From contig CM060733.1 of assembly GCA_030704615.1 (NCBI GenBank), forward strand, positions 34,164,001-34,228,000: 64,000 nucleotides of DNA, given 5' to 3'. Made by a program: the position numbers and the translations under genes. Origin of the DNA: Takakia lepidozioides. Lineage: Eukaryota; Streptophyta; Takakiopsida; Takakiales; Takakiaceae. Positions 47,527 to 58,133 of this stretch are shown here, in pieces. Position 1 is the stretch's first letter, and each line of letters starts with the position of its first letter. Below the pieces are notes generated by a model, which saw nothing but the letters and a program-made list of their open reading frames with translations, made no database searches and was not told the DNA's origin.

Positions 47527-47712
47527 ATTGTGTGGACTAGTGACTGCCATAGTGGGCAGCATAGTGGCAGCCTAGTGACTGACTAGTTGTAGCCTAGTGG
47601 TTGGACTAGTGGCTGGACTAGTGGTGGACTAGTGGTATACTAGTGTGTGGTGTGCACATGTGTTGTGTGGTTTTGGACAGCGATGTAGTTGTGTAGCGAT
47701 ATGTATGCGCAC
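47527..47712 (+). repeat. Exact second copy of the first 186 bp of the LTR
   Basis: Identical by eye to 47018-47203, at a spacing of 509 bp, then breaking into unrelated sequence. It looks like the start of a second LTR joined head-to-tail, truncated at 47712. Confidence 0.85.
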
Positions 47713-47873
47713 GACAACCCACCTCTCATTTGACTCCTCTTAACGCTAGTTTGATAGTTCTAGTCTTCCTCCCCCTTGGGTGGTTCCAAGTCCCAACGTC
47801 TAGAAGGCTGCTGAGCCCCACACGTGTCATCCCCATAAAACCCTACTCTCACCACTTGACATTTGTACACTAA
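47713..47873. other. Short spacer
   Basis: No feature seen, apart from the TAA at 47871-47873 that flanks the next element. Confidence 0.5.
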
Positions 47874-48352
47874 GGACCACTCTAAACTACCCACCAGGAC
47901 CAACTCAAAATGCAATGATTCTATTGGTCATGAAGAGCTTTTATTTCTTGGGTCATAATATTGGCTTTACACTACAGACCAAGACCAACAAAGTTAGGAA
48001 TGACATGGCACCTAAGTGGCGTAGGGAGATTGTTGGTCTAGGGACTAAGAAAAGAACCCATGTAGTTTGGAGGACCAATTATTTGACCCAGGACCAAATA
48101 TAAAAACTTTAAAATATAATTCTCTCAAACGATCGTGACCATCTGTCATAATCAATTTAGAATGTTGAGGGGGAAAGATGAACGTGCTAGAAGGTGATAG
48201 TACACCTCATTTTCGAGTTTCTTGGTCTTGGTCCCATGGGCTTTACAAACATCAAATTTGGTCCCTAAGATATTAATATTCTAATATGCATCTAGGGACC
48301 AATATGCGGTCTGAGAGGATTGTTGGTCTTGGTCCATAGTCTAGAGTGGCCC
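47874..48352. mobile_element. Tourist-like (PIF/Harbinger) MITE with TAA duplication
   Basis: The left end GGACCACTCTAAACTA and the right end TAGTCTAGAGTGGCCC form an inverted repeat. TAA stands on both sides (47871-47873, 48353-48355), the 3-bp target typical of PIF/Harbinger. The body (479 bp) holds repeated TTGGTC/GACCAA words and no transposase. Confidence 0.75.
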
Positions 48353-48355
48353 TAA

Positions 48356-49885
48356 CTACCACAAATCGAACCCTGTCTCGTCTCCAATTGCGAGGCTGCC
48401 ATTGTCTCCTCCCATGGACTCTTTTTAACTGACCATTTCCCAATTAACCTCTAAGAGTAGGGAGCCATTTTGGTAGGCCAGCCCCAAGATAGGACCTAAT
48501 CTCATGGATGATGCTGTATCTGCCGGTGAAGATTCAGCCACAGAAATGAACATTACCAACATTTAACTACCTACCCACAAAATTGTGGAAGAATTGATCG
48601 TCAAAATTGGCAGATTATAACAAAAAAAAATGGTGGATTATGAACTCCACAAAAAATTGCTACAAAAATACAATTTAACTAAGGTGATACAGACTTTTCC
48701 TCAGGCATAGACCTCCACATTCAGAAACCATGGAGGGTTACATGTGTCTTCTCCAAATTTGAGGACCAAATTCAGAAAATTTCAAATGGCTCCTTTGTAT
48801 ATCAAATAAGGGGGTAGAATAGAAATTCCACAACACTAAGAGATAGAGAGTTGCACATATGGAAGCTGGAATTTTTTAGGGAAAGCAAATAATTCCTCTT
48901 GTGTAAGTAGTTATCCTTTGCAAGAAGATAGAGAGGAGTGCCAAATTGTTTCTGAAAAATAAATAAACTGCATGTGTAGATGACATTTTTTCTAAATTTT
49001 GGGGTCATCTCCAATGCCGTTGCCAGCTGGTGAACATTTCCAGCGACCACAACTATGGTTTGCTCCTGCATGAACTTGATGTAGTTTGTAGGGTCATCAA
49101 CAAATGCGCAAGAGCACCCGGTGATGTTGCTCCAATATCAATCGCCCGCAATGAAGGGCCCCAACTACATTTTCAAAGTCATCATGAAACAACAAGAACT
49201 AAGGGGGGGGACTGAATCCCTGATCTGCCCAATATGCAACAATGCCCCCGGCCCGCACCCCCTAAGCAGCCAGATAATCCCCACAGACATCATCCCAAGT
49301 CTGGCGGCACATTTCAGCTTTTCCAAAAAATAAAAGCACCCAAAGAAACACAAAATCCTAGCATCCTACATGCCACCACTCTCTCATTGCTCACACATGA
49401 CGAGCCATATGGCACACACACATGATGACGATGAAGAGATGAGGAAAAAAATATGGAGATGCCAACACTTCCACAACACACACCCAGCGCATTATCACCT
49501 CTCTGCCAAACAAGACAGACCACAACACACATACACCATCAGCAATGACTAGCTCCCCGCTAGGTACCTACATCCCTCACCTACAACAAACAAAAGGTAT
49601 TGAATACAATTAGGTAACCAAAGATATCACCTTGCCCATATCCAGTGGACATCACAACAACATGCACCAATGCACATATAAGTCCGTTGCGACTGGGGAC
49701 AGTCCTCCTGTGGCACCTTGCATAAACACTAAAGAGAGGAATGTAGACAGCGATGCACATGAGCATGTCCATTCCAATACGCATGAGAAGTCATTGACAC
49801 TGAGCCAATCATATCAACAGTCAAGGAGTGTGTCATCCGCATACTGAACTCAAGATGGGTACTTGCAAACATGCCCATGCCTTTC
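48356..49885. other. Intergenic, AT-rich, no gene recognised
   Basis: Short ORFs only, with no recognisable domain. Confidence 0.5.
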
Positions 49886-50190
49886 CACTACAGGAAAAAG
49901 TGGGGGGGTTAGTGATGTCGGACGTCGCTAAAGCCCCCTTTTGGGGCAGGGTAGATGTCCCAAATTGCGACACTAGGGCGTCGCAAGACAATCGTCGCTA
50001 ATTAGCGACGTATGGGGGTCGCTAGGTGACGTCGAGGCGACTTGCGACGCCGAAGCGACTTGCGACCCCCAAACGTCGCCTAAAAAATATAAAATATAAA
50101 ATATATATATATATATTTTTTCTGCGATGCCGCAATAGCGACGTCCGGGGGGTCGCAAAGTGACCGCCAGACGTCGCAGTTTAGGGGGGT
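49886..50190. mobile_element. CACTA (En/Spm) transposon terminus with GTCGC-rich subterminal repeats
   Basis: Begins CACTACAGGAAAAAG, the canonical CACTA terminal sequence. The next 300 bp hold about 20 copies of a GCGAC/GTCGC core, often as GTCGCTAA or TTGCGAC, in both orientations, typical of CACTA subterminal arrays. An AT run lies at about 50100-50117. No opposite end (CCTGTAGTG) was seen downstream, so the element is truncated or its other end is lost. Confidence 0.75.
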
Positions 50191-50407
50191 ACATTTGACT
50201 TTAGTTGGGATAATTTGAATTTGAATTTCAAAAACTTGTTGATCATTGACTCGGGCGTTGACCATTGACTCCAGTTCTGTCCAACGACAATACATTCGTT
50301 GTTCTACATATATTAGGCAATGCATACTTGAACCTATGACCTCCATGTTAAAACATTTCTAAGACACTACAGACTAACCAACACATCTACGATACATCTA
50401 TGTATCA
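50191..50407. other. Spacer, possibly CACTA interior
   Basis: Contains TTGACTTTAG and GTTGACCATTGACT, AT-rich. No gene. Confidence 0.4.
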
Positions 50408-50575
50408 CACGACAACCAACATGTAGCCCTGTGGTTGGGGGTTCAAACCACGGTCTGGTGTGTCATGAATGTGTCCACCTTTCTAGCGGAAGGCAGTAGC
50501 CCTTCGGGGTGAAGTGACTCCATAAATTACGTTTCCTTCGAGAGGCGTCATACTTTACTTTACTTTACTTTATGT
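50408..50575 (+). mobile_element. SINE family 1, most complete copy
   Basis: The head has TGTAGCCCTGTGGTTGGGGG (A-box-like) and GGGGTTCAAACCACGG (B box). The body has TGTGTCCACCTTTCTAGCGG. The 3' end is GAGGCGTCATAC followed by a (TTTAC)n tail. A tRNA-like head, unrelated body and simple tail define a SINE; it is transcribed by RNA polymerase III in other families. Confidence 0.8.
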
Positions 50576-50698
50576 ATCACAAAAGTAGTCTAAATATATA
50601 TATATACATATCAAGATTTCTTTCAAGTTTCTTCTAAGGGGGTCCCTCTTGTGACATCGGGGAGTTGCAACCTCTGCAGCCTTAGTGCCCAGCCCCAG

Positions 50699-50750
50699 CC
50701 CCGGCGTCATCGCCGTTGCTACAGCCCCGGCGTCATCGCCGTTGCTACAG
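50699..50750. repeat. 26-bp tandem repeat, two copies
   Basis: CCCCGGCGTCATCGCCGTTG with CTACAG occurs twice in a row, units at 50699 and 50725, identical. Confidence 0.9.
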
Positions 50751-50946
50751 CCCCAGCGCCAGACCAAGTAGTCACCGTTTAAACTGTTGTATGGCACAAC
50801 CACTCGTAGTCTTTTACATGATAATCATATAACCATAGTGGCTGCTGATCCAGTGGATTGGGATTCCTTCTTGGTCAACATGAAAGCTAAGCGGCAAAAA
50901 ATTTACACAAACATGTGCTAAAAATAATATTACCAAGTCCCAGATA

Positions 50947-51240
50947 ATGCAGGCCAAGAACTATAATCGCAGGCCGGTGTGCACCTCGCAAGAATTCCTG
51001 CAGGGACAGTCAGTCTGTATTCGACTTCAGCTTGGGAAAATCATTTTCAAGGCCTCTAAAAGGACCGAGGGGCCATATTTGATTGCAGAGGTTTTGCGGG
51101 GTCGACAATATCGTTTGCTACCACAACATCCTTCTGCCCCTCATCTTATCCGCACTATTGCGTATTGCAAATTGGTGTTTGATCTCATATCCATCAATGT
51201 TGAGGGACACAATGTAGTTCTAACCCCTGGCCATGCATGA
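50947..51240 (+). pseudogene. LTR-retrotransposon integrase C-terminal fragment
   Basis: A 97-residue frame with GQSVCIRLQLGKIIFK, RTEGPYLIAEVLRGRQYRL and LPQHPS resembles the GPY/F-type C-terminus of gypsy integrases. No core domain is nearby, so it is an isolated fragment from a different element than the two above. Confidence 0.5.
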
Positions 51241-51664
51241 ATACTGCAGGTGATCCAGACCCGCTCTGCTCATTCTTGGCCATTATTCTGGCCTAACAGT
51301 TGGCAGTGGTGGAGCTGTTAACTTGTGGTTTCTGATTGGATGTCTTCCCCGGTTTTAGAAGGTGATGGAGGCTTAAGACGTAGAACTTTGTGTTAGCCTA
51401 GGATCAATTGTAACATGATTGGGGTTTTTCATATAGAGGGTTTTGAGTTTGTAGGGTAAGGTTTTTCCTCTTAGGTTTTTTCATCCCTCTCATATTGGAT
51501 GCGTAGTATGAGCTTTGGATTTTGGCTTGGTGTTTGCTACGATAATCTTCGTCTCTCCCCGTAGGGAGGAGCCAATTAAAAACTGGATCATCTTGCAGAA
51601 AAGAAAATAAGAGGTTTTGTCGAAAAACTCTGAAATTAAGAGCCGATGATGAACATGATGACTC
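51241..51664. other. Spacer, no gene recognised
   Basis: Possibly the 3' noncoding part of the retroelement fragment before it. Nothing definite. Confidence 0.4.
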
Positions 51665-51749
51665 CGCATGACAACCAAGTTATGGGCAAAAACCATATCA
51701 GAAGTGGTTGTGTGTTCAACCCACCGATTGGTGTCACAAGGGTGTCCAC
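51665..51749 (+). mobile_element. SINE family 1, left half interrupted by the hAT compound element
   Basis: The head and body up to GGTGTCACAAGGGTGTCCAC match SINE family 1. The rest of the same SINE resumes at 53259, after the target duplication at 53251-53258: CTTTCTGGAAGGCAAGTAGC continues exactly as in the copy at 50408. Confidence 0.75.
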
Positions 51750-52268
51750 CAGTGTTGTGTGGGTAGTGCCTTTTTAAGGAACCCGCCGGGTCCGGGTTCG
51801 GGTATTTTTTTGGAGCCTAGTCCGGGTTCGGATCCGGGTTTTGGAAATTTGGAAAATCTGGGTTCAGGTTTTTGAACACGGAGTCGAGTCCGGGTCCGGA
51901 TAGTTGCTGGAAAAAATTAACGGGTTCATGGGTTCGGATCCGGATCCTATTTAATTGATTAAATATATTAGAAAAATGAGATTAATTAGAAATAATGTTT
52001 TCTGTCACATTTAAATTAAGAAATGTCAAATAAATGTCTAATTTTAATATATATATTTTAATAGTTTTACAGATATATATATTTTTATCTATTAAAATTA
52101 AAACCCGGACCCCGACCCGCTATACTGGCCCCGGGTAGCGGGTTTAACAAGTTCTAGACCTGGCAGGTCCAGATCCGGGTCCGGGTTTTTGGTGATAGCA
52201 CGGGTTCGGGTGCGGATCCGGGTAACCCGGACCCTAACCCGCCGAGTACCTAGACCCGCACAACACTG
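51750..52268. mobile_element. hAT family B MITE, full copy
   Basis: 519 bp, with both termini (CAGTGTTGTG...CACAACACTG). It is filled with CCGGGTTCGGG/CCCGGACCC words in opposite orientations on its two halves and an AT-rich centre. The bases after its right end (CAGTGGAC) do not match its left flank. Confidence 0.8.
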
Positions 52269-52385
52269 CAGTGGACACCAAAGGGCACAACTTTGTGACA
52301 CCGCTACGAGGATTGAACCCACAACCACTTTTGAGGTGGTATGTGGCCATTACCAGTGGGCTACAGCTTGGTTGGGGCTGGCTGC
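52269..52385 (-). mobile_element. SINE family 1 head, inverted
   Basis: On the minus strand: CTGTAGCCCACTGGTAATGG (A-box-like), GGTTGTGGGTTCAATCCTC (B box), GGTGTCACAAAG and TTTGGTGTCCACTG, then the hAT B terminus. Confidence 0.7.
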
Positions 52386-52419
52386 TGCAGCGGCCTATTG
52401 CTCGTCCCCTCCACACATA

Positions 52420-52977
52420 CCGTCCCTGGAAAACGTTTAGGCGATAATTAATTCAAAATGAAAGTGCCTAATCAATTTTGTGAATTTTTCAGATTTTGGC
52501 CTAATTGTTGGGAAATTATGGCACCAAAGTGCCTAATGCCCAAAAATTCCACCAAAAAACTTGCAAGCTTCTTCTCATGTTGTTTGTAATAAGATCAAAA
52601 TTTCTTTGAACAAAAATCAATACAAATATATGCGTGCGAAAATAACTAGCCTACCAGCCTACCACAACTCAAGAGTACCATTATGTAAGAGGTTTCACTA
52701 TACACCAGCATACCAATATGAAAACCAGTGTATCCAATGACCAATGTATCAAAGCCCTATATCAAGGTGCCGACACTAGTGTGGACTACCAATATTGAAC
52801 TCACCTAAAGTGTGAGAGCGAAGGGAGAGCTTGCCTATGCCAACTTGAGCCTTGGAGCACCGCGTACAACAAAGAGGGGCATTTTTAGGGTTTCAAAGGA
52901 AATCTCAGGTCGACTTGTGCTGATTGATTTATTTTATTATGAGGCGCAAAAGTGCCTAAACGGTTGTCCAGGGACGG
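52420..52977. mobile_element. TIR MITE related to the 23203-28890 ends
   Basis: The left end is CCGTCCCTGGAAAACGTTTA and the right end (reverse-complemented) CCGTCCCTGGACAACCGTTT, both followed by AGGC. TA precedes it and CA follows. CCGT..GGA.A.CCG(T/G)TTAGGCA is shared with the right end of the large structure at 28890, suggesting one family. No ORF. Confidence 0.65.
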
Positions 52978-53014
52978 CAAAACCTACCACATCTATCTAA
53001 GGTGGACCCCCCAT

Positions 53015-53250
53015 GCCCCATCTAAAATTAAGACCCAGATCCTGACCCCTAGAGTGGCCCGCGGTAGCGGGTTTAACGGGTTCTGAACCTAGCAGTCCAG
53101 GTCCGGATTGGGTTCCGGGTTTATTTTAGAAATGAACCCGGGTCACGGTCCAGGTATTTGGTGATGGCACGGGTCCGCATCCGGTTCCGGGTAACCCGGA
53201 TCCTACCCCGCCGGGTACCTGGGGTCAAAACCCAGACCCGCACAACACTG
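53015..53250. mobile_element. hAT family B MITE, truncated right copy
   Basis: Aligns with the right half of 51750-52268 (GTAGCGGGTTTAAC, GGTGATGGCACGGGT, GGGTAACCCGGA, CCCGCACAACACTG), with substitutions and a small insertion. The left half is absent. Confidence 0.8.
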
Positions 53251-53350
53251 GTGTCCACCTTTCTGGAAGGCAAGTAGCCTTTTGGAGTCAAGATACACCA
53301 TTATGTACGCATACTGCGGGAGGGCGTCGTACCTTTTATTTTATTTTATG
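53251..53350 (+). mobile_element. SINE family 1, right half
   Basis: Target duplication GTGTCCAC, then CTTTCTGGAAGGCAAGTAGC, ATTATGTACGCATAC, GGGCGTCGTACC and a (TTTTA)n tail, matching the 3' half of the family. Confidence 0.75.
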
Positions 53351-53583
53351 AAGCATGTTCTTGTGGAAATTGGACTCAATTGACTTAGCTATTTAGGACT
53401 ATTGATAAGATTTGTATATTTATTTTGCTTGTTTTGTGGAGGGTGCCAGAATTTTTTATTGCTAACAAAACCTTTATATAATATTCTTCCTCCAACGGCC
53501 AAATGCCATGAAAGTTTAGGGAGAATTATCCCCAGTCAGGCCCAAACGCGATTTTGTTCAACTTCGATTGTTCTTAGTTATGA

Positions 53584-53988
53584 ATGAAAAGGAGGTGCAG
53601 ATTTTGCTGTCAAGGGCAAGGGCATAGGCCTTTAGGCGCTGATCACCTCCAGTGTTCTGACATTGGGGGATTGGACAAATGTGCATTGCAAGCTTCTACT
53701 GTTAGGATGCTAGAGGAGAGAGAGAGGCTTATAAATGCCCTACCATCTCTGGGATCTTCTATGTTACAACTCCACACCAAATCCATAGGCCGTAACTGCG
53801 GCCCAAATAGTGAGGTTCAATTTGTGCTCCTGCAGAGGGGGGAGTTTGATCAAAAGGAGCTTTTCGTTCTAGCTTTTCATTCTAAGGTGCTTAGGCTGGC
53901 TGAAGCATCCGAGCACAATTCCTCAGTTGTTTCAGAAGGAGATAGAAAAGGTCGTGGAGGCCCAAAGAGCAGGCACATATTCTCATGA
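53584..53988 (+). CDS. Unrecognised ORF, possibly an exon or repeat fragment
   Basis: 134 codons with no family I recognise. It contains LEERERLINALPSLGSSMLQ and FVLLQRGEFDQKELFVLAFH. It might be an exon of an unlisted gene or a decayed element. Function unknown. Confidence 0.2.
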   Translation: MKRRCRFCCQGQGHRPLGADHLQCSDIGGLDKCALQASTVRMLEERERLINALPSLGSSMLQLHTKSIGRNCGPNSEVQFVLLQRGEFDQKELFVLAFHSKVLRLAEASEHNSSVVSEGDRKGRGGPKSRHIFS

Positions 53989-54311
53989 TGTGATGATGGC
54001 CTAACTATTGAGAGCTGAGATACAGTGAAAGCCCACAGAAACCACCGCGGACCAATCCTTTAGCTCTTGCAAACCTACAGGCATGGATCCATGCGAGGCT
54101 GATGAGACTTGGCTCCTCAGAAGTGGCTGCATGGTGTGGTGCTTCAGGACCCAAAGCCTTGATGTGCAATCGAGGAGGAACCTGGTTAGCATGAGGCACA
54201 GGACTGAAGAAAAAGGCTATTCATATTCCCACTGTGTCCTGCGATGGGGGAAGCACCAACTCCACATAATCATAGAACAATCAAACAATGTGTTTAATAC
54301 ACTGCACACTA

Positions 54312-57300
54312 TTATTCTCTCGACGGCGGTAAGAAAGAATTTGGTGCAATGGAGATCTTCTTGGCCATGATGACCCGCCGTTTCCGTCCAACCCATGTGC
54401 TCAACCAGAGAGGATCAAGGGCCACTGTCTTGAAGCCTGCCCTTGAGTATAAATTTTGTGCAGCGTCATCATCTTCATATGCATGCAACACCAAATAGTC
54501 AAAACCCCATTGCAATGCTCTGGAGTCACATGCTTGTAGAAGCAATGTTGCCACATTCTGTCTCCTGCATGTTCCAAAACAAGTAACCATCAGATCACCA
54601 AATCATAACATCACATGAGACATAAAATGAGTACGTGCACAGTTTTCCTGAATTATTTTGGCCTCTCTCTCATAGAAAGCATCCGGGTTCTTCTGCAGTT
54701 TAATGATACTGTGAGGCGCTCACTCCAGTAGCGGAAATTACCATAATGTGAACAGTTTGTTGGGGCTTCAGACTTTCTAGAAAGCCCTTCACACAAGCAT
54801 CAACATTATGCTGTGTGTGAACTTCCCAGCAGTTACACCCCAACAGGTCCAGGCCTTTAGGCTCAGCCTCAAGATTTTGATAGTTGGTGAACAGAGGTGC
54901 AGGGACCAAGTTCTTGATGTACTTGAAGAGGGTGGCTCTCTGATGATAATACCCAGGACATTGTATCATGGATATTGTCTTCAGGCTGCCTGCACATCAG
55001 GCATTGGCAACCTCCCTTTTCTCCCTGCATCTGCTTTTGTTCAAAGGTAGACACCTTACCCTGGGTTTAAATGTTAGTCTAGTGCCAAGGATAGCTAGGA
55101 CCTTCAGGTCATCCTGAAGTCCTCAAACTGGCAACAAGTTCAAGGAAGTTTTATGCCTAACTTCATTAATGCCCCAAGAAGAGAGGGAGATAGAGCTGCT
55201 GACAGGTAATTGGGCTGTAAGATACTATTGTCATGGAGGACCGAAAATGTCTCCCGATAGAACTGCAGCCATTTTGTAAGATGAACAGGTTTCTTGGTCC
55301 GCTCCTGCCTGATGTCTCTGTTGCGGTCCTGCTTCAATAAAATTTCTGAACACTCCATATTTTGTGGCTGTAGGGAAGCAGTGGAAAGTCCATGGTAATC
55401 AGAGAAGTTGGAGACCTGAGCATACCAAGAGGTCTTGAAACCTTGTGTGTTTATTAATCTCGTAGAGGTTGCGAGGGCTCGGGCAGGCAGTCATTGGGTG
55501 GAAGGGGCTCACAACCTTGTCAGGAAGATAGTAAGCCAGAAAATGGTCTCGGTTTCAATAGGTACACATGAAAATTCACGTATGAGATCTGTGATGATCC
55601 TGTACCTCTAACCCCAAGCATTTCTTGGAGGAAAGACGGTTGCAGGTGTTCCACATTTTTCTCCCACAACAAAACAGGGACCCCAGGGACCGAAAACTAC
55701 CATAAGTGGCCGCAGGGCTCACAACCGAGTCGAAAAGCCACTTTTTGGTGGAGGGGTAGTGCACATGGATTTGTTTGCATTTAGCCTGAAGACATGTGGA
55801 GGCGCCCTTTCCCTTCAATCTGTCAGTAGCAGTCAATGCAGACTGAAATTTGGGTGCATGGATAACCAGACCCAGATATAGGTATGATTTCACAACCTCA
55901 ATCTCGTGCTGGTTGAAGAGGGAAAGAAACGTTATGATGTCCACACGGGATGACTTTCAACCAGCATTTTCAAGTGCCAACCTCCTAACAGGAAGCAGTA
56001 GGAAGCCATCACCAAGTTATGTTGTCTTCCGCCCACTGTACTACCATATTTCTACTTGAATTTGTGAAGAAAATGAGCCCACCTGAAGCTTGCATCTACC
56101 GCCATGCCGCTCACATACAAGTATTCATAAGCACCTTGCAGATGGCACAGCACGTCCTTGTCAACTAAGGCTGTCAGATTGACCACACCAACCACACTCT
56201 GTTGGGCTTTGGTGCCAAGAGAATCCGGTTGCAAGTCCATGGCTATCTCAGCCAGCAAGCATGCATATCTGCACTGTTGCAACATGCTCCTTGTTAGACC
56301 TCTGACTATCCTCTGAAAGGCAACTTTGTTCTCAGGTTGAACTCAACGAGCTGGGACCTACCAAGTATTCACTAAGGGACAATTTCAGCTGAGAGTCCAA
56401 AAAGTGGAGTGCAGACGAACCATTGATTAAGGGGTCAAGTCAGGTCAGGTCTGAAGGGTACATAGAAGGAGGAACAGAACATTCCGAGAATCACTGGTGG
56501 AATTTGTCCGACCATTTACAAAAGTGACAAGTGCATAGAGAGGGCCAGTAATTGAACCTGTCAGCGGGAGAGTGTCGGGCCTTGTAAATAAGGGCACTCA
56601 GCACTTCAGCCTGTGACAATTCACACATACCCAAAAGCCTGTCACCTCCATTACCTCGGAATTCTCTCCCTCTCTTTTTCAGCATCAGGCGTATTCAGAC
56701 TACAAGCTGGCTTTGGAAAATGAGCTCATGTAATTGGGCACAACTGACACATTTGTCTCATTTTTCCGACAGTAGGTTGAGGATGGTGTGTCCGCGATCC
56801 CCTTGTTGTGGGTTCTTGTATCAGCCAGAGGCTTTCTTCACACTTTCCAAATGACTGTCACGAGAGCTTCTCTTGCTCCGATAAAAATCCAAGAGAGAAT
56901 GCCTAGTGTGGGATCCATATGGCTCTCTTTTGGTTCTAGCCATGAGGGCAGATGGCCTTCATGGATATAACAAGTTTCCCTCTATCGGTCAATCTGTCCT
57001 TCTCTCTCTAAAAAAACAAAATTGTTTTGCTAATCTCTCCTGTAGACCTTCTGGGCCTCTTGTCACAGGGATAATTAGATCTTGGTTTGTTCTACATGTC
57101 CACCATGGTTTCTCATGGCCCTCTGTGTGAATGATATGAAGCTCCTTCCTTTCTTCTTCCTCTCTCTTTAGCTTGAGATTTCTTCTTTTTCTCTAGGTGT
57201 CCCCTCTTCTTGACCTTTACAAAGCTCCTTGGTTTCCTTCTCTCCATCCTGCCCTCAAATTCTCAATTCCTCATACCATAAGATTATAGCACTCATCAAA

Positions 57301-58133
57301 CACTCTTTGAGCGAAAAATCAGGTCGAGATGGTTCTAAAAAGTCATATTCTACTATCGACAGTACTAACTTTCAACGTTTGCAGACCAAGATAACACTCT
57401 CCAGCAAAAAGAACAATGCACCACCTCCCACCTTGAATAATTTGAAGAAAAGATCATCAAACAATGCCGAGGAAGAATGGAAAGCCGATGCCTGTATCTG
57501 AGCCACAACTCTCAGTTCCTCTGTGTCGAACCTGCTGGCATCGCGGACCCTCCATCCATACCCACTCACTAAGTAGTCCCCCGTCCCTCTCTCCCTGGTA
57601 GAGAATAAGTCGCCCACTGCCTCCTCTCTCACTTTCTCTGGGATCAAACTCAAATCACCTTGGAAGTGGGACCTGGCAACGACGCAGAAGCCCCGTCTTC
57701 GAGGAGTCTTACCTCTGGTGACAAGGTTAAATAACTCCCCACCAGCAGCATCACAGCAGGTGCTAGGAGTACAAGTGCAACCCTCTCTCCCCAACCACAC
57801 CGTCCGAGCGTCCCCCAAAGCCTCACAACGAAGCCCAATTGGTGAACCATATGTGGCGGGGCCAAACATTCCTTGAGGTAATGACCTCCTGCCAGCCTTC
57901 TGTGTATTCTGAGACCAAGAACAGCTCGAGGGCAGGATTGCAGTTGTGACCCCTCCATGAGTCTCTAGAGCTGAGACTCTCGTTCTTGGATGTGACCAAG
58001 CGTGACCTATGCCCCTAGATCTCGTATACAACATCTCCACATTGCTCCGACATGCTGCCACAATGACCTTCGGACTATTTATAAATCTATGGGTCAATGG
58101 GCCTCGAACAATAATTCGATTTGGTTGATCCAT
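54312..58133 (-). CDS. GNAT-family N-acetyltransferase, four exons, probably plastid-targeted
   Basis: GNAT enzymes transfer an acetyl group from acetyl-CoA to an amine. Exons on the minus strand: 58133-57432, 56610-56558, 56268-56083, 54564-54312. They join in frame through GT-AG sites (1194 nt, 397 aa). About 190 N-terminal residues are Arg/Ser/Gly-rich and poorly structured, suiting a transit peptide plus linker. The fold starts at YGWRVRDASRFDTEELRVVA. It continues with ACLLAEIAMDLQPD, VVGVVNLTALVD, the core strand YEYLYVSGMAVDASFR, the acetyl-CoA loop RRQNVATLLLQACDSRALQW and the last strands YLVLHAYEDDDAAQNLY, SRAGFKTVALDPLWLSTWVG. The RKRRV ending resembles plant plastid GNATs. The last intron (1.5 kb) holds LINE debris on the same strand. 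The substrate (protein N-terminus, lysine or small amine) is not predictable from sequence. The start ATG is the first in the exon-1 frame. Confidence 0.9.
55140..55990 (-). pseudogene. LINE reverse-transcriptase C-terminal fragment inside a GNAT intron
   Basis: The frame at 55944-55576 reads EIEVVKSYLYLGLVIHAPKF, QAKCKQIHVHYPSTKKWLFD and SVVSPAATYGS, the region after the RT core in non-LTR elements. It continues in another frame (55358-55140). It lies wholly within intron 3 of the GNAT gene and has the gene's orientation. Confidence 0.6.

Larger units (their letters stand above)
51750..53250. mobile_element. Compound hAT family B structure with perfect 8-bp target duplication
   Basis: The outer ends are CAGTGTTGTGTGGGT and (reverse-complemented) CAGTGTTGTGCGGGT. 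GTGTCCAC flanks both sides (51742-51749 and 53251-53258), and deleting the unit with one duplication restores an uninterrupted SINE 1. Inside are a full MITE B (51750-52268), an inverted SINE 1 head, another MITE (52420-52977) and a truncated MITE B (53015-53250). Confidence 0.75.

Noticed and set aside
47018-47712. CRISPR-like or satellite array because of repeated CTAGTGG words
   Set aside because: The repeats are irregular and lie within one LTR sequence that occurs twice at 509-bp spacing; no direct repeat-spacer structure.
53584-53988. Assigning this ORF to a named family
   Set aside because: Nothing in it matches a family with confidence; it is left as unrecognised.
57372-58133. Reading the 253-residue frame as a complete single-exon gene
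   Set aside because: The last 19 residues lie past a good GT donor, and the fold continues in three further exons that join in frame.
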